From Phaeobacter sp. 11ANDIMAR09 (GTDB taxonomy: Bacteria; Pseudomonadota; Alphaproteobacteria; Rhodobacterales; Rhodobacteraceae): a stretch of 64,000 nt of DNA. Shown in pieces: positions 54,133 to 62,382 of this stretch. How positions within the stretch are numbered: the first letter of the stretch is position 1; each line of letters opens with the position of its first letter. The stretch spans positions 23,072 to 87,071 of the forward strand of contig NZ_LIKT01000021.1 in assembly GCF_001294455.1 (NCBI RefSeq). The letters are read 5' to 3'. The notes beneath the pieces are model-generated. The model was not told where the DNA came from. It saw only the letters and a list, made by a program, of their open reading frames with translations, and made no database searches. The position numbers and the translations under genes were made by a program.

Positions 54133-54546
54133 ATGAGCAGACATGTCGTTTTGATTGAAGATGAGCCAAATATCGCAGAGGCCATTCGGTTCCTGTTGAC
54201 CCGCGACGGTTGGAGCGTGGATGTGCATGGAGACGGCAGCGACGCGGTTGAGGTGATTCAAACCGCGAACCCGGATCTGGTGATCCTGGATCTGATGTTG
54301 CCGGGAAAAAGCGGGCTGGAGGTCATTCAGGAACTGCGCCTTGTGGAGGAGATGCAGCCGCTGCCGGTTCTGATGTTGACCGCGCGCGGCCAGCTCAAAG
54401 ATCGCGAGATGGCGGAAAAGGCCGGTGTGACGCGCTTCATGACCAAGCCCTTTTCCAATTCCGAAGTGCTGACGGCGGTGCGTGATCTCTATGCGCAGGC
54501 CTATCAGGATCTCCGCCCCGCGACAGCACAGGATGCGGCGCAGTGA
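54133..54546 (+). CDS. Single-domain response regulator
   Basis: 137 residues, one receiver domain with no output domain. The acidic pocket is in VVLIEDEPN (Glu9, Asp10), the phosphorylation site is Asp53 in LVILDLMLPGKSG, with Thr83 and Lys105 (RFMTKPFSNSE) completing the switch. A 15-residue polar tail follows. It begins a four-gene group with a small membrane protein, a transporter-fused histidine kinase and a FliM-like protein, so the kinase is its likely partner. GGGAGGAA lies upstream. Confidence 0.9.
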   Translation: MSRHVVLIEDEPNIAEAIRFLLTRDGWSVDVHGDGSDAVEVIQTANPDLVILDLMLPGKSGLEVIQELRLVEEMQPLPVLMLTARGQLKDREMAEKAGVTRFMTKPFSNSEVLTAVRDLYAQAYQDLRPATAQDAAQ

Positions 54547-54619
54547 CCCTGCAGACCTGTGCAGATCGCGAGCCGGGGGGCGCACAGTATGCTGCGCAGC
54601 CGCGCTTGGAGAAGCGATA

Positions 54620-54955
54620 ATGCGTGGTGACGGGGCAGGGCCGCAGGATGAGCCAAATAGCCCTTTTGTCGAGCGGCGCACCTATCGGCGTCGGCGGTTG
54701 ATGGATATTGCCCGCCTTTTGCCGCTCATGGGCGCCTTGTTGTTTGCCGTTCCATTGATGTGGCCCAATCCAGACCCCTATCCAGCCCCTGACACGCATG
54801 GTGGCATGACCACCTCAGCGGCGATCACCTATATCTTTGTGGTCTGGGGCGGTTTGATCGCGGCCAGCCTTGCCTTTGGCGTCGCGGTCCGGCTTTGGGC
54901 CGGGCATTGGACCGGACACTGGACCGAAGGCGGCCCGCAGGACGAGCGCGACTGA
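54620..54955 (+). CDS. Small membrane protein, possible accessory subunit of the downstream transporter-kinase
   Basis: 111 residues from ATG 54620 with GGAGAAG upstream; longer in-frame starts lie in non-coding sequence. A polar, basic N-terminus (FVERRTYRRRRLMD) leads to helix 1 (about 29-48, LLPLMGALLFAVPLMW), then a short proline-rich periplasmic loop (PNPDPYPAPDTHGG) and helix 2 (about 65-88, SAAITYIFVVWGGLIAASLA). The C-terminus is short and polar. The stop overlaps the kinase start (TGATG). I know no function; the position recalls small partner proteins encoded beside sodium/solute symporters. Confidence 0.8.
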   Translation: MRGDGAGPQDEPNSPFVERRTYRRRRLMDIARLLPLMGALLFAVPLMWPNPDPYPAPDTHGGMTTSAAITYIFVVWGGLIAASLAFGVAVRLWAGHWTGHWTEGGPQDERD

Positions 54956-57648
54956 TGGCTTCGCTCAATGTTCTGGCTCTGGTCTGTCTGGGATATGTGG
55001 CGCTGCTGTTCTTTGTCGCCTTTTTGGCGGACCGTCGCGCCGCGCGTGGCCAAAGCGCGGCCTGGATGCGTTCGCCGCTCATCTACACCCTGTCGCTGTC
55101 AATCTATTGTACGGCCTGGACCTTTTACGGGGCGGTTGGATATGCGGCGCGATCCGGGCTGGAGTTTCTGACCATCTATCTGGGGCCCACCCTGGTAATG
55201 GTTGGATGGTGGTGGGGGCTGCGCAAGCTGGTCCGGGTGGGGCGCAGCCAGAGGGTGACCTCCATCGCGGATCTTCTGTCGGCACGCTATGGCAAGTCAA
55301 ACGCCCTGGCTATTGGCGTTACTGTGCTCGCGGTGATTGGCATCACCCCATATATTTCTCTGCAATTGCAATCCATTACCCTGTCTTTTGCAATCTTTGC
55401 CGAAGCCGATCCTCTGCGCAGCTATCATGAAACCACGACAGTGTTCTGGGTGACGGCTGGCCTGGCGATCTTTGCCATTCTGTTTGGCACCCGCAATTTG
55501 AACGCCAATGAGCGGCATCATGGGGTGGTCACTGCCGTGGCTCTGGAAGCTGTGGTTAAGCTGGTAGCGCTGCTGGCGGTGGGTATCTTTGTGGTCTGGG
55601 GCCTGTCGGATGGGGTGAGTGAGACCCTGGCGCGGATTGACGCCTCGCGGATCGGGGATTGGCGGGTTGATGGTGGGCGTTGGGCCACCATTACCTTCCT
55701 CTCTGCTGCCGCCTTTGTCTGCCTGCCGCGGATGTTTCAGGTCATGGTGGTGGAAAACGAAGACGAGCGCCATCTGCGGGTCGCGGCCTGGGCCTTTCCG
55801 CTCTACCTTTTGCTGATCTCGATGTTTGTGGTGCCGATCGCTGCGATTGGGCTGGAGCTGCTGCCGGCAGGCTCCAACCCGGATCTCTTTGTTCTGACGG
55901 TGCCGCTGTCGCAGGGGCAGCAGGGGCTTGCGGTCTTGTCCTTTCTTGGCGGCTTTTCCTCGGCGACCTCGATGGTGATTGTGGCGGCCATGGCGTTGTC
56001 GACCATGGTGTCGAATCATATGGTTATGCCGATCTGGCTGCATCTGCAGGGCGGCGAGGGCGCCTCGGTTTCGGGGGATGTACGCAATGTCGTGCTCTTT
56101 GCTCGCCGGATCTCCATCGCGGTCATTTTGGGGCTGGGTTATTTCTACTACAAGCTCTCTGGTGGCGGCGCGGCGCTGGCGGCGGTGGGGCTGATCTCCT
56201 TTGCCGGGATTTCGCAGATGTTGCCGGCCCTTGTCGGAGGGCTGTTCTGGCGTGGCGCCACCCGTACGGGGGCGTTGAGCGGGCTGACCGTGGGTTTTGC
56301 CATCTGGGTCTATACCATGCTGCTGCCAGCACTCGGCGGCGGGCTGCTGCCGGATCATATCCTGGCCGAAGGGCTGTTTGGCCTGTCCTGGCTGCGCCCA
56401 CAGGCGTTGTTTGGCATCGAGGGGCTGGATTCAACCGTGCATGCGGTGCTCTGGTCGATGAGCCTCAATGCTGTGGTGTTTTGTGTCGTCTCGCTGATGA
56501 CTTTCCCCAGCCCAATCGAGCGGCTGCAGGGCGCGCAGTTTGTCAATGTGTTTGAACATTCCTCGGGTCCGCGCGGCTGGACTGGATCAGTGGCGCAGAG
56601 CGAAGACCTGATGGTGATGTCACAGCGCATTCTTGGCGCCACCGAGGCGCAGGCCTTCTTTCATCGCGAATTGGCCCGACAAGGGGGGCGTGGCACCCTG
56701 CCAGAGCCAACGCCTGCCTTTCTGCAGCGACTGGAGCGCGAGCTTGGCGCTTCCATTGGTGCGGCAGCCGCCCATGCGATGATCGGCCAGATTGTCGGCG
56801 GATCTTCGGTGTCGGTGCAGGATCTTCTGGCGGTGGCGGATGAAACGGCGCAGATGCTGGAATACTCCAACCAGTTGGAAGAACAATCCGCTGAGCTGTC
56901 CCGCACCGCGCGGCAGCTGCGGGTCTCGAATGAGAAGCTAACCCAGATTTCCCAACAAAAAGATGCCTTTCTCAGCCAGGTGAGCCACGAGTTGCGGACG
57001 CCTATGACCTCGATCCGGGCCTTTTCAGAGATCCTGCGGGACGACGGCGACATGCCTCTGGCCGAGAAAACACGCTATGCCACCATCATTCATGATGAGG
57101 CCCTGCGCCTGACCCGTCTATTGAATGATCTGTTGGACCTGAGCGTATTGGAAAGCGGTCAGGTGAGTTTGAACATGTCGGCGGGCACGCTGAAGGAGGT
57201 GATGGACCACGCGGTTTCAACAGCTCTGGCGGGATCTGATCATCCGATCGAGGTCATCCGGGATCGCAAAACCGAAGATATCCGCATCTCCTCTGACCTC
57301 GATCGCCTGGCGCAGGTCTTTATCAACCTGATCGCCAATGCGCAGAAGTATTGTGATGCAGACTCCGCGGAGTTAACCATTCGTGTGACCTGTGCCCTGG
57401 GGGAGATCTGGATAGATTTCACCGACAATGGCAGCGGGGTTCCGCTGGATCACCAGCAGTTAATTTTTGAGAAATTCTCGCGTGTTAGCCCAGAGAGGGC
57501 CGGGGGCGCAGGGCTTGGCTTGGCGATTTGTCGCGAGATCATGCAGCGCCTGGAGGGGGATATTTGCTACCTGCTTGGGCAAAAGGGAGGCAGTTTCAGA
57601 ATTTCCTTGCCGATTGAGCGGAAAATCCTCTCTGGCACAGGGTTTTAA
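54955..57648 (+). CDS. Sensor histidine kinase with N-terminal sodium/solute symporter domain
   Basis: 897 residues from ATG 54955. Residues about 1-500 form a 13-helix SSS (PutP-type) transporter: YCTAWTFYGAVGYAARSG, RSQRVTSIADLLSARYGKS and SFLGGFSSATSMVIVAAMAL are family motifs. A coiled-coil region (about 625-670, YSNQLEEQSAELSRTARQLR) leads to the HisKA domain with phospho-acceptor His678 in FLSQVSHELRTPMTSIRA. The ATPase domain has N-box NLIANAQKYC, DNGSGVP and GGAGLGLAIC. The design is that of CbrA, where transport and signalling are linked. The transported or sensed solute is unknown. Confidence 0.9.
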   Translation: MASLNVLALVCLGYVALLFFVAFLADRRAARGQSAAWMRSPLIYTLSLSIYCTAWTFYGAVGYAARSGLEFLTIYLGPTLVMVGWWWGLRKLVRVGRSQRVTSIADLLSARYGKSNALAIGVTVLAVIGITPYISLQLQSITLSFAIFAEADPLRSYHETTTVFWVTAGLAIFAILFGTRNLNANERHHGVVTAVALEAVVKLVALLAVGIFVVWGLSDGVSETLARIDASRIGDWRVDGGRWATITFLSAAAFVCLPRMFQVMVVENEDERHLRVAAWAFPLYLLLISMFVVPIAAIGLELLPAGSNPDLFVLTVPLSQGQQGLAVLSFLGGFSSATSMVIVAAMALSTMVSNHMVMPIWLHLQGGEGASVSGDVRNVVLFARRISIAVILGLGYFYYKLSGGGAALAAVGLISFAGISQMLPALVGGLFWRGATRTGALSGLTVGFAIWVYTMLLPALGGGLLPDHILAEGLFGLSWLRPQALFGIEGLDSTVHAVLWSMSLNAVVFCVVSLMTFPSPIERLQGAQFVNVFEHSSGPRGWTGSVAQSEDLMVMSQRILGATEAQAFFHRELARQGGRGTLPEPTPAFLQRLERELGASIGAAAAHAMIGQIVGGSSVSVQDLLAVADETAQMLEYSNQLEEQSAELSRTARQLRVSNEKLTQISQQKDAFLSQVSHELRTPMTSIRAFSEILRDDGDMPLAEKTRYATIIHDEALRLTRLLNDLLDLSVLESGQVSLNMSAGTLKEVMDHAVSTALAGSDHPIEVIRDRKTEDIRISSDLDRLAQVFINLIANAQKYCDADSAELTIRVTCALGEIWIDFTDNGSGVPLDHQQLIFEKFSRVSPERAGGAGLGLAICREIMQRLEGDICYLLGQKGGSFRISLPIERKILSGTGF

Positions 57649-57657
57649 AGATCTTGG

Positions 57658-57673
57658 TAACGAACGGTCGTTA
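57658..57673. promoter_or_regulatory. Interrupted palindrome resembling a TetR-type operator
   Basis: TAACGA-ACGG-TCGTTA, perfect 6-bp arms with a 4-base centre, between the kinase stop and the FliM-like start. The AACGAACG-TCGTT pattern is like TetR/AcrR-family sites. No TetR gene is in the window. Confidence 0.35.
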
Positions 57674-57716
57674 AGACAATTCAAAAGGGAGCGCAAAACG
57701 TGCAGGTTGATGGCTG

Positions 57717-59072
57717 ATGTCTGAAGCGGAAAAACAGCAAGCTGGTAGCGGCGGGTCCAGTGGACTCGCGCGCAAACTTGCGGCGTCAAAGGACGGGGGA
57801 GCGGCACAAAAGGCCTCAATTACCCTCAAAGCCCTGCGCCGATCGCTTGCGCGCGCGGCCTCCGAGCAATGCGACCTACCGCTGGCGGTACTGGCGGCCC
57901 GCCAGGTGAACCGAGTTCCCGAAGATCTGGTCGACGACCTGTCCGACAAAGATCTGATTGTGGTTCTGGATGGTCCCAATGGCCGCCTTGGGGCGGCCAC
58001 CATGGATGCCGCATTGGTGACGGCCCTGATCCAAAAGCAGACCATTGGCCAGATCATGGGCAAGGCGCCTTCTGAGCGCAACTATACCCCGACCGATGCG
58101 GCCATGACGGCGGAGTTCCTGGAGAAATCCTTTGGCAAGGTTCAGGCGCTGTTGCAGGGCGAGAAGGATCAGATGATCTTTTCCGGCTACCGCTATGGGG
58201 CCCAGGTGGAGAACGTGCGCTCGCTAATTCTGGGGCTGGAGGCCGAAGACTATCGCCTGATCAGCCTGACCGTTGATTTGGCCGTGGGAGCCATGCAGGG
58301 CGAGCTCAAGCTGATCTTGCCGGAACCGAGCCTGGAAGAGCTGGGCCTCAGCGGTGCCAAAACCGGGCCGTCTCTGGCGGGCGGTATGGGGGCCATGCGG
58401 GCGGAGCTCTCGGCGATTCTGTGTAAGGTGCGGGTGCCTCTGAATGAATTCTCGGCACTGAAAGTAGGGGAAATTCTGCCGCTGGATCAGGCTTTCCTGT
58501 ATGAAACCGATTTGATCGATATTGGTGGGCAGCCGATTGCCAAGGGGCGTTTGGGGCAGCTGAACGGGGCACGGGCCATACGGGTCAGCACAGGGCGCGC
58601 GGTGGAAGTCGAGACCGGCCAGATGGGCGATGGCTTTGCGGATAGTATTGGATCGGAAGCGCCTGCGGCTCTGCCGATGATGGATGAACCTCCTGCGCTG
58701 GATCTGGGGATTGCGGCCCAGGATCTTCAGGATCCACTGGATGACCCTATGGGCTTTGCGGCTCCGGCAGGCGGGCTGGAGATGGACCCTATGTCTGACG
58801 ATCTGGGCATGGAATTGGGCGGCGATCTGGGCGGTGGACTGGGCGGTGGACTGGGCGGCGACCTTGGTGCTGGCCTCGGGGGAGATTTGGGCGCTGACCT
58901 CGGTGCGGATCTGGGGGACCTGGGAGCCGGGCTCGGAAATGATCTGGCTGCGGCTCCGATGGGGGATCTTGCTGGGCTGGGCGATGGCATGGATCAATTC
59001 AACCCCGATGACGCGGCGGCTGAGATTTCCAAGCTTGCCGGCCTTGAAGGCGATGCCGCTCCCGGTCTTTAG
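57717..59072 (+). CDS. FliM/FliN (SpoA) domain protein with Gly/Leu/Asp repeat tail
   Basis: 451 residues. Residues about 30-215 resemble the FliM middle domain (YTPTDAAMTAEFLEKSFGKV and DYRLISLTVDLAVGAMQGEL). A SpoA domain follows (about 235-300: LSAILCKVRVPLNEFSALKV, DIGGQPIAKGRLGQLNGARA). The N-terminal FliM peptide that binds phospho-CheY is missing. The last 120 residues are low-complexity, with repeated GDLG/GLGG/ADLG units. It could be a flagellar switch component or a type III-like C-ring protein. No other flagellar gene is in the window; its neighbours are a receiver protein and a histidine kinase. Confidence 0.82.
   Translation: MSEAEKQQAGSGGSSGLARKLAASKDGGAAQKASITLKALRRSLARAASEQCDLPLAVLAARQVNRVPEDLVDDLSDKDLIVVLDGPNGRLGAATMDAALVTALIQKQTIGQIMGKAPSERNYTPTDAAMTAEFLEKSFGKVQALLQGEKDQMIFSGYRYGAQVENVRSLILGLEAEDYRLISLTVDLAVGAMQGELKLILPEPSLEELGLSGAKTGPSLAGGMGAMRAELSAILCKVRVPLNEFSALKVGEILPLDQAFLYETDLIDIGGQPIAKGRLGQLNGARAIRVSTGRAVEVETGQMGDGFADSIGSEAPAALPMMDEPPALDLGIAAQDLQDPLDDPMGFAAPAGGLEMDPMSDDLGMELGGDLGGGLGGGLGGDLGAGLGGDLGADLGADLGDLGAGLGNDLAAAPMGDLAGLGDGMDQFNPDDAAAEISKLAGLEGDAAPGL
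58801..58947 (+). repeat. In-frame low-complexity repeat in the FliM/FliN-like gene
   Basis: About 24 six-base units that mostly encode D-L, G-G or G-L pairs around GDLGG and GLGG. It looks like slippage-prone expansion and encodes an acidic glycine-rich tail. Confidence 0.75.
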
Positions 59073-59118
59073 GATCAAAAATCAGCTGAGATTTGGATTT
59101 GAAAATCCAAGGCAAAGG

Positions 59119-59147
59119 AAACGTCACTCTGTGGCGTTTTGCTGTTT
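59119..59147 (+). terminator. Terminator after the FliM/FliN-like gene
   Basis: 9-bp stem AAACGTCAC / GTGGCGTTT (one T-G pair), loop TCT, then TGCTGTTT; 46 bases past the stop. Confidence 0.7.
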
Positions 59148-59227
59148 GCGGGGGCTTTCCACTCCTGAGCCGGGGTTGAAGAAAAGGCTCTAGGGGGCAC
59201 GGCCCTTTGCTATGCGCGGGCGCCCAA

Positions 59228-59264
59228 AGCCAAACCGGGCCCGATCCCTGTGGATCGAGCCCGG
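59228..59264 (-). terminator. Terminator of the persulfide operon
   Basis: 13-position stem with one mismatch (CCGGGC-C-CGATCC against GGATCG-A-GCCCGG), loop CTGT, and TTTGGCTTT on the minus-strand side, 59 bases past the sulfur-transferase stop. Confidence 0.7.
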
Positions 59265-59323
59265 CATCAAGGGCAAAGCGCGCTGTCAGATTAGCCTCTG
59301 TTGCGGAGCGCGCAGGCTAAGCC

Positions 59324-59749
59324 TTATGTGGTTGCAATAGCTTCCAGCGCCGGGCGCAGCCCATCCAGCTGATAGCCAGCCGCGCTGGTCATGCGGAGTA
59401 TTTCATCCGGGTTAATTTCAGAGGCAACGCCCAGGGACCAAATCACCGAACAGCGGGTCCCTGAGGCACAATAGGCCAGAACCGGGCCGGGGCATTCCTC
59501 GTAATAGGCGCGCTGTTGGGCAACATTTTCAGGTGTCATCGTCTGATGCGTGAGCGGCAATTCACGAAACTCGAGACCAGCGGCTTCGGCGGCGGCGCGG
59601 ATTGCGGCGGCCTGATGACTGGGCGGAACTTCGGCATCGGGGCGATTACAAATCACCGTCTTAAAGCCCTCGGCGGCAATAGCAGGCATGTCTTCAACCG
59701 AGATCTGCGGCGAGACGGCGTAGCGGGGTGTGAGTACACGTGCATCCAT
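59324..59749 (-). CDS. TIGR01244 / DUF442 family sulfur transferase
   Basis: 141 residues, a phosphatase-like rhodanese fold. It starts with YAVSPQISVEDMPAIAAEGF and FKTVICNRPDAEVPPSHQ. The active-site loop is LAYCASGTRCSVIW, a Cys-X5-Arg loop. In the Blh proteins of Agrobacterium and Xylella this domain is fused to the MBL persulfide dioxygenase; here it is a separate gene at the end of the same operon. Expected to transfer persulfide sulfur to an acceptor, giving sulfite or thiosulfate with the MBL enzyme. Confidence 0.87.
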   Translation of the reverse strand: MDARVLTPRYAVSPQISVEDMPAIAAEGFKTVICNRPDAEVPPSHQAAAIRAAAEAAGLEFRELPLTHQTMTPENVAQQRAYYEECPGPVLAYCASGTRCSVIWSLGVASEINPDEILRMTSAAGYQLDGLRPALEAIATT

Positions 59750-59758
59750 GATGTGTCT

Positions 59759-60193
59759 TTAAACCTTTGCGGCCAGCCCGTCCAGTTGCCGCCCGAAAAT
59801 CGGGGCTGCAACCATGCCCAGGAGCATCGTTCCCATAAAGATCAGCCCACCAGAGCCATTATAGCTGAGCGAGGCAATCGCCGGACCGGGGCATAGCCCC
59901 GCCAAGCCCCAGCCCATGCCAAAGAGCACCGAGCCAGTGATCAGCCGGTGATCCATCTCAGGGCGTGGTGGCGCCGGGAAGTCGCCGCCGACCAGCGGGC
60001 GACGCCCGGACGTCAGACGCCAGGCGATGAACATGGGCACAATGGCGCCGCCCATGACAAAGGCAAGGGTCGGATCCCAATTGCCAAAAACATCCAGCCA
60101 GCCCTGTACCTTGGTGGTGTCCGTCATGCCGGATACAAACAGACCAGCCCCAAATAATGCGCCGGAGAGCAGGGACAGAAACAAACGCTGCAT
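59759..60193 (-). CDS. DUF6691 / YeeE-YedE family membrane protein (second half)
   Basis: 144 residues from ATG 60193, overlapping the previous stop by one base (TGATG). Four helices, with the conserved cysteine motif GMGWGLAGLCPGPAIASLS near residue 100 and LFLSLLSGALFGAGLFVSGM at the start. It pairs with the upstream YeeE gene to give a two-part YeeE-type sulfur channel, as in bigR operons. It is likely to move thiosulfate or sulfite across the inner membrane. Confidence 0.87.
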   Translation of the reverse strand: MQRLFLSLLSGALFGAGLFVSGMTDTTKVQGWLDVFGNWDPTLAFVMGGAIVPMFIAWRLTSGRRPLVGGDFPAPPRPEMDHRLITGSVLFGMGWGLAGLCPGPAIASLSYNGSGGLIFMGTMLLGMVAAPIFGRQLDGLAAKV

Positions 60194-60621
60194 CAGATTA
60201 CTCCCAGGATGTGGCGGAACAGGGCGATGGTGAGCCCGCCTGCCAGAATGTAAAAGACAGTGGCGACGATGCCGCGCAGCGACAGGCGCGAGATGCCACA
60301 GACCCCATGGCCCGAGGTGCAGCCATTGGCAATTCGGGTGCCGATGCCCACCAAAAGACCTGCCGCGATGATCACGGCGATATTGCTGGTCATATGCGTG
60401 TCGACACCATCCTTGTAGAGCGGCAAAAGCAGCATCGGTGTGACCACCACGCCAAGTAGAAAGACCAACCGTTCGGTAAAGTTGCCGCGTCCGGTGCCGT
60501 CGACCAGGCCGCCCAGGATGCCACTGGCTCCCATGATGCGGCCATTGCCGAGCAGGAAGACTGCGCCTCCCAACCCGATGAGGCCGCCGCCAACGAGCCC
60601 CCAGATCCAATCCATTTCCAT
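60193..60621 (-). CDS. YeeE/YedE family membrane protein (first half)
   Basis: 142 residues with four helices. The YeeE cysteine motif is [20 protein letters not shown] (about 92-111), and [20 protein letters not shown] opens the protein. AAGGAAA lies nine bases before the ATG. It is coupled to the DUF6691 gene by a one-base overlap. Together they make a split counterpart of the single-chain SoxT encoded near soxR. It follows the MBL gene with a 183-base gap. Confidence 0.87.
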   Translation of the reverse strand: MEMDWIWGLVGGGLIGLGGAVFLLGNGRIMGASGILGGLVDGTGRGNFTERLVFLLGVVVTPMLLLPLYKDGVDTHMTSNIAVIIAAGLLVGIGTRIANGCTSGHGVCGISRLSLRGIVATVFYILAGGLTIALFRHILGVI

Positions 60622-60667
60622 TTTCGCGCGTTTCCTTCGTCATGTGTGTCGAGTTCTCGGGCCCCAG

Positions 60668-60691
60668 GAGTACTGGCGAGAGTACTGGCGA
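60668..60691. repeat. 12-bp perfect tandem duplication
   Basis: GAGTACTGGCGA occurs twice in direct succession in the gap between the MBL gene and the YeeE gene, upstream of yeeE. Confidence 0.6.
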
Positions 60692-60767
60692 GGCAGATCG
60701 TCCGGGGCTGCTAGGCTTTGCGACAGATCGTGCTCTCTGTCGCACGGTGCCCACCCCGTGGTAAGGT

Positions 60768-60786
60768 GGGCGGCCAGGGGCCGCCC
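60768..60786 (-). terminator. Hairpin after the MBL gene
   Basis: 8-bp perfect stem GGGCGGCC / GGCCGCCC with a 3-base loop, 18 bases past the MBL stop, no T-run. It may reduce rather than stop transcription into yeeE. Confidence 0.4.
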
Positions 60787-60804
60787 GGTGATGAAGCCAG
60801 ATGA

Positions 60805-61668
60805 TCAGATCTTGTTGACTGGCAGTTTCAAAAAGACATCGCCCTGATCGTCGGGCTCTGGCATCTGGCCTGCCCGCATGTTGACCTGCAGCGAGGGCAG
60901 GATCAGCCGAGGCATCGCCAGGGTGGCATCGCGGGCGTCACGCATCGAAGTAAATTCCTCGATGGGGCGGCCTTCGCCGATATGAATGTTCAGCGCCTTT
61001 TGTTCGCCAACCGTGGTTTCCCAGGCATAATCGTCCCGACCGGGGGCCTTGTAGTCATGGCCGACAAAGATGCGCGTCTCATCCGGCAGCGCCAGAATTT
61101 TCTGAATCGATTGGTAGAGCTCAGCAGATGAGCCGCCCGGGAAATCGCACCGCGCGGTGCCAAAATCAGGCATGAACAATGTATCGCCCACAAAGGCAGC
61201 ATCGCCGACCACATAGGTCAGGCAAGCCGGGGTATGACCGGGGGTGTGCAGCACCTCGCCGCGCAGCTGGCCGATCATAAAGCTGTCGCCTTCCTTGAAC
61301 AGCGCATCAAATTGGCTGCCGTCGCGTTGAAAGGCGGTGCCTTCGTTGAAAACCTTGCCAAAGGTGTCCTGGACCACGGTGATGTTCTCGCCGATGCCGA
61401 TCTTGCCGCCCAGCTGCTCCTGAAGATAGGGCGCCGCCGATAGGTGATCTGCGTGCACATGGCTTTCCAGAATCCATTCACAGCGCAGGCCTTCCCCTTT
61501 GATCCAGGCGATGATCTGATCCGCCGAGGCCGTATCAGTGCGGCCCGAGGCATGGTCAAAATCCAGAACGGAATCGACCACAGCACAGGCAGAGCCATCA
61601 GGATCCCGCAGGACATAGGAAACCGTGTTGGTTGCCTCGTCGAAAAAGGCTTTGACAGTGGGGTTCAT
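60805..61668 (-). CDS. MBL-fold persulfide dioxygenase-like metallo-hydrolase (Blh/ETHE1 type)
   Basis: 287 residues from ATG 61668 behind GGGAGAG; an earlier ATG at 61692 adds eight residues. Metal site motifs are ESHVHADHLSAAPYL, LHTPGHTPACL, GDTLFMPDFGTARCDFPGG, and VGHDYKAPGRD. This set marks the ETHE1/Blh group, which oxidises glutathione persulfide to sulfite. It heads the operon with YeeE, DUF6691 and DUF442 genes, the same content as bigR-blh operons but without bigR. A SoxR/SqrR-like site sits about 31 bases upstream. Confidence 0.9.
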   Translation of the reverse strand: MNPTVKAFFDEATNTVSYVLRDPDGSACAVVDSVLDFDHASGRTDTASADQIIAWIKGEGLRCEWILESHVHADHLSAAPYLQEQLGGKIGIGENITVVQDTFGKVFNEGTAFQRDGSQFDALFKEGDSFMIGQLRGEVLHTPGHTPACLTYVVGDAAFVGDTLFMPDFGTARCDFPGGSSAELYQSIQKILALPDETRIFVGHDYKAPGRDDYAWETTVGEQKALNIHIGEGRPIEEFTSMRDARDATLAMPRLILPSLQVNMRAGQMPEPDDQGDVFLKLPVNKI

Positions 61669-62099
61669 TTTGGGCTCTCCCTTTCGTTTCATTTGATATA
61701 TACAAAATAAAGAATATGTTTCAAGTGTTGCGGTAGCTTTGATCCGTGAATATTCTCAAAGTACTTGTGGCGCGGGGCGCTCAATAGGCAGCTTGGGCCC
61801 TGTTTTGTCGTGGTCTTGACCTGTCTCAAAGACGGCCTGCCTCACTGGGGTTAGGCAGTGTCTGTCCACAGGGCCTGGTAGGACATTGCCGCTGTTGCCC
61901 CAAGTGTGACAGCTGCTTTGACGGTTGTGAAGCCAGTCAGGCGCCTCAGTCCGGAGAGCGGATTTCTGCCCGCCCAGAGGGCTGTTACAGCCACTTGTGA
62001 CAGCGGCTATGGCAGAGGGCAGGGCCATCAGGACTGCCGCTAGGGAGTGGTCTCGTGCACCAAGGCAGGTCCGGAAATTATTGGAGGAGAGTGAACATC
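61669..62099. other. Divergent promoter region between the MBL gene and a small protein gene
   Basis: 431 bases without a convincing gene. It holds the candidate SoxR-type site near 61700 and several TGTGACAGC(T/G)GC-like short repeats around 61906 and 61997. Nothing resembles a tRNA or known riboswitch. Confidence 0.4.
61700..61715. promoter_or_regulatory. SoxR/SqrR-type operator candidate upstream of the MBL gene
   Basis: ATAC-AAAATAAA-GAAT, one mismatch to ATTC-N8-GAAT, in an AT-rich patch 31 bases before the MBL start. The composition is very unlike the surrounding GC-rich DNA. Confidence 0.4.
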
Positions 62100-62312
62100 A
62101 TGAGTAGCGAGTTGCTGAATAGGGCCGAAAAGCTGGCTGAAAGAATTCGACAGGAATCGGCAGAGGGGCGTCTGAAGCTGCGGTCGGAATATGCACGCCT
62201 AATGAGCGATCTGAGAATCGAGGGTGTTACGGTGCCGCGTCGCTTGCATCAATTGGATGTAGATCTGTCCGAGGAAGAAGCGGAAAACCAATTCGACAAT
62301 ATGCCGGTCTAA
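62100..62312 (+). CDS. Small charged helical protein of unknown function
   Basis: 70 residues from ATG 62100 with a strong GGAGGAGAG ribosome site; a GTG nine bases earlier (62091) is possible. It is almost all helical and highly charged: LLNRAEKLAERIRQESAEGR, RLKLRSEYARLMSD, and an acidic end DVDLSEEEAENQFDNMPV. There is no signal peptide or membrane segment. I do not recognise the family. A shared hairpin separates it from the convergent small membrane protein. Confidence 0.7.
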   Translation: MSSELLNRAEKLAERIRQESAEGRLKLRSEYARLMSDLRIEGVTVPRRLHQLDVDLSEEEAENQFDNMPV

Positions 62313-62333
62313 AGGCAAATTGCATAAACCATT

Positions 62334-62355
62334 GGTCAGCCGGGTTCGGCTGACC
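62334..62355. terminator. Bidirectional hairpin between convergent small genes
   Basis: Perfect 9-bp stem GGTCAGCCG / CGGCTGACC with loop GGTT, 21 bases past one stop and 27 bases past the other. T-runs are weak on both sides. Confidence 0.6.
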
Positions 62356-62382
62356 CTGGACTGTACGGTGGAATTTTCGGGC

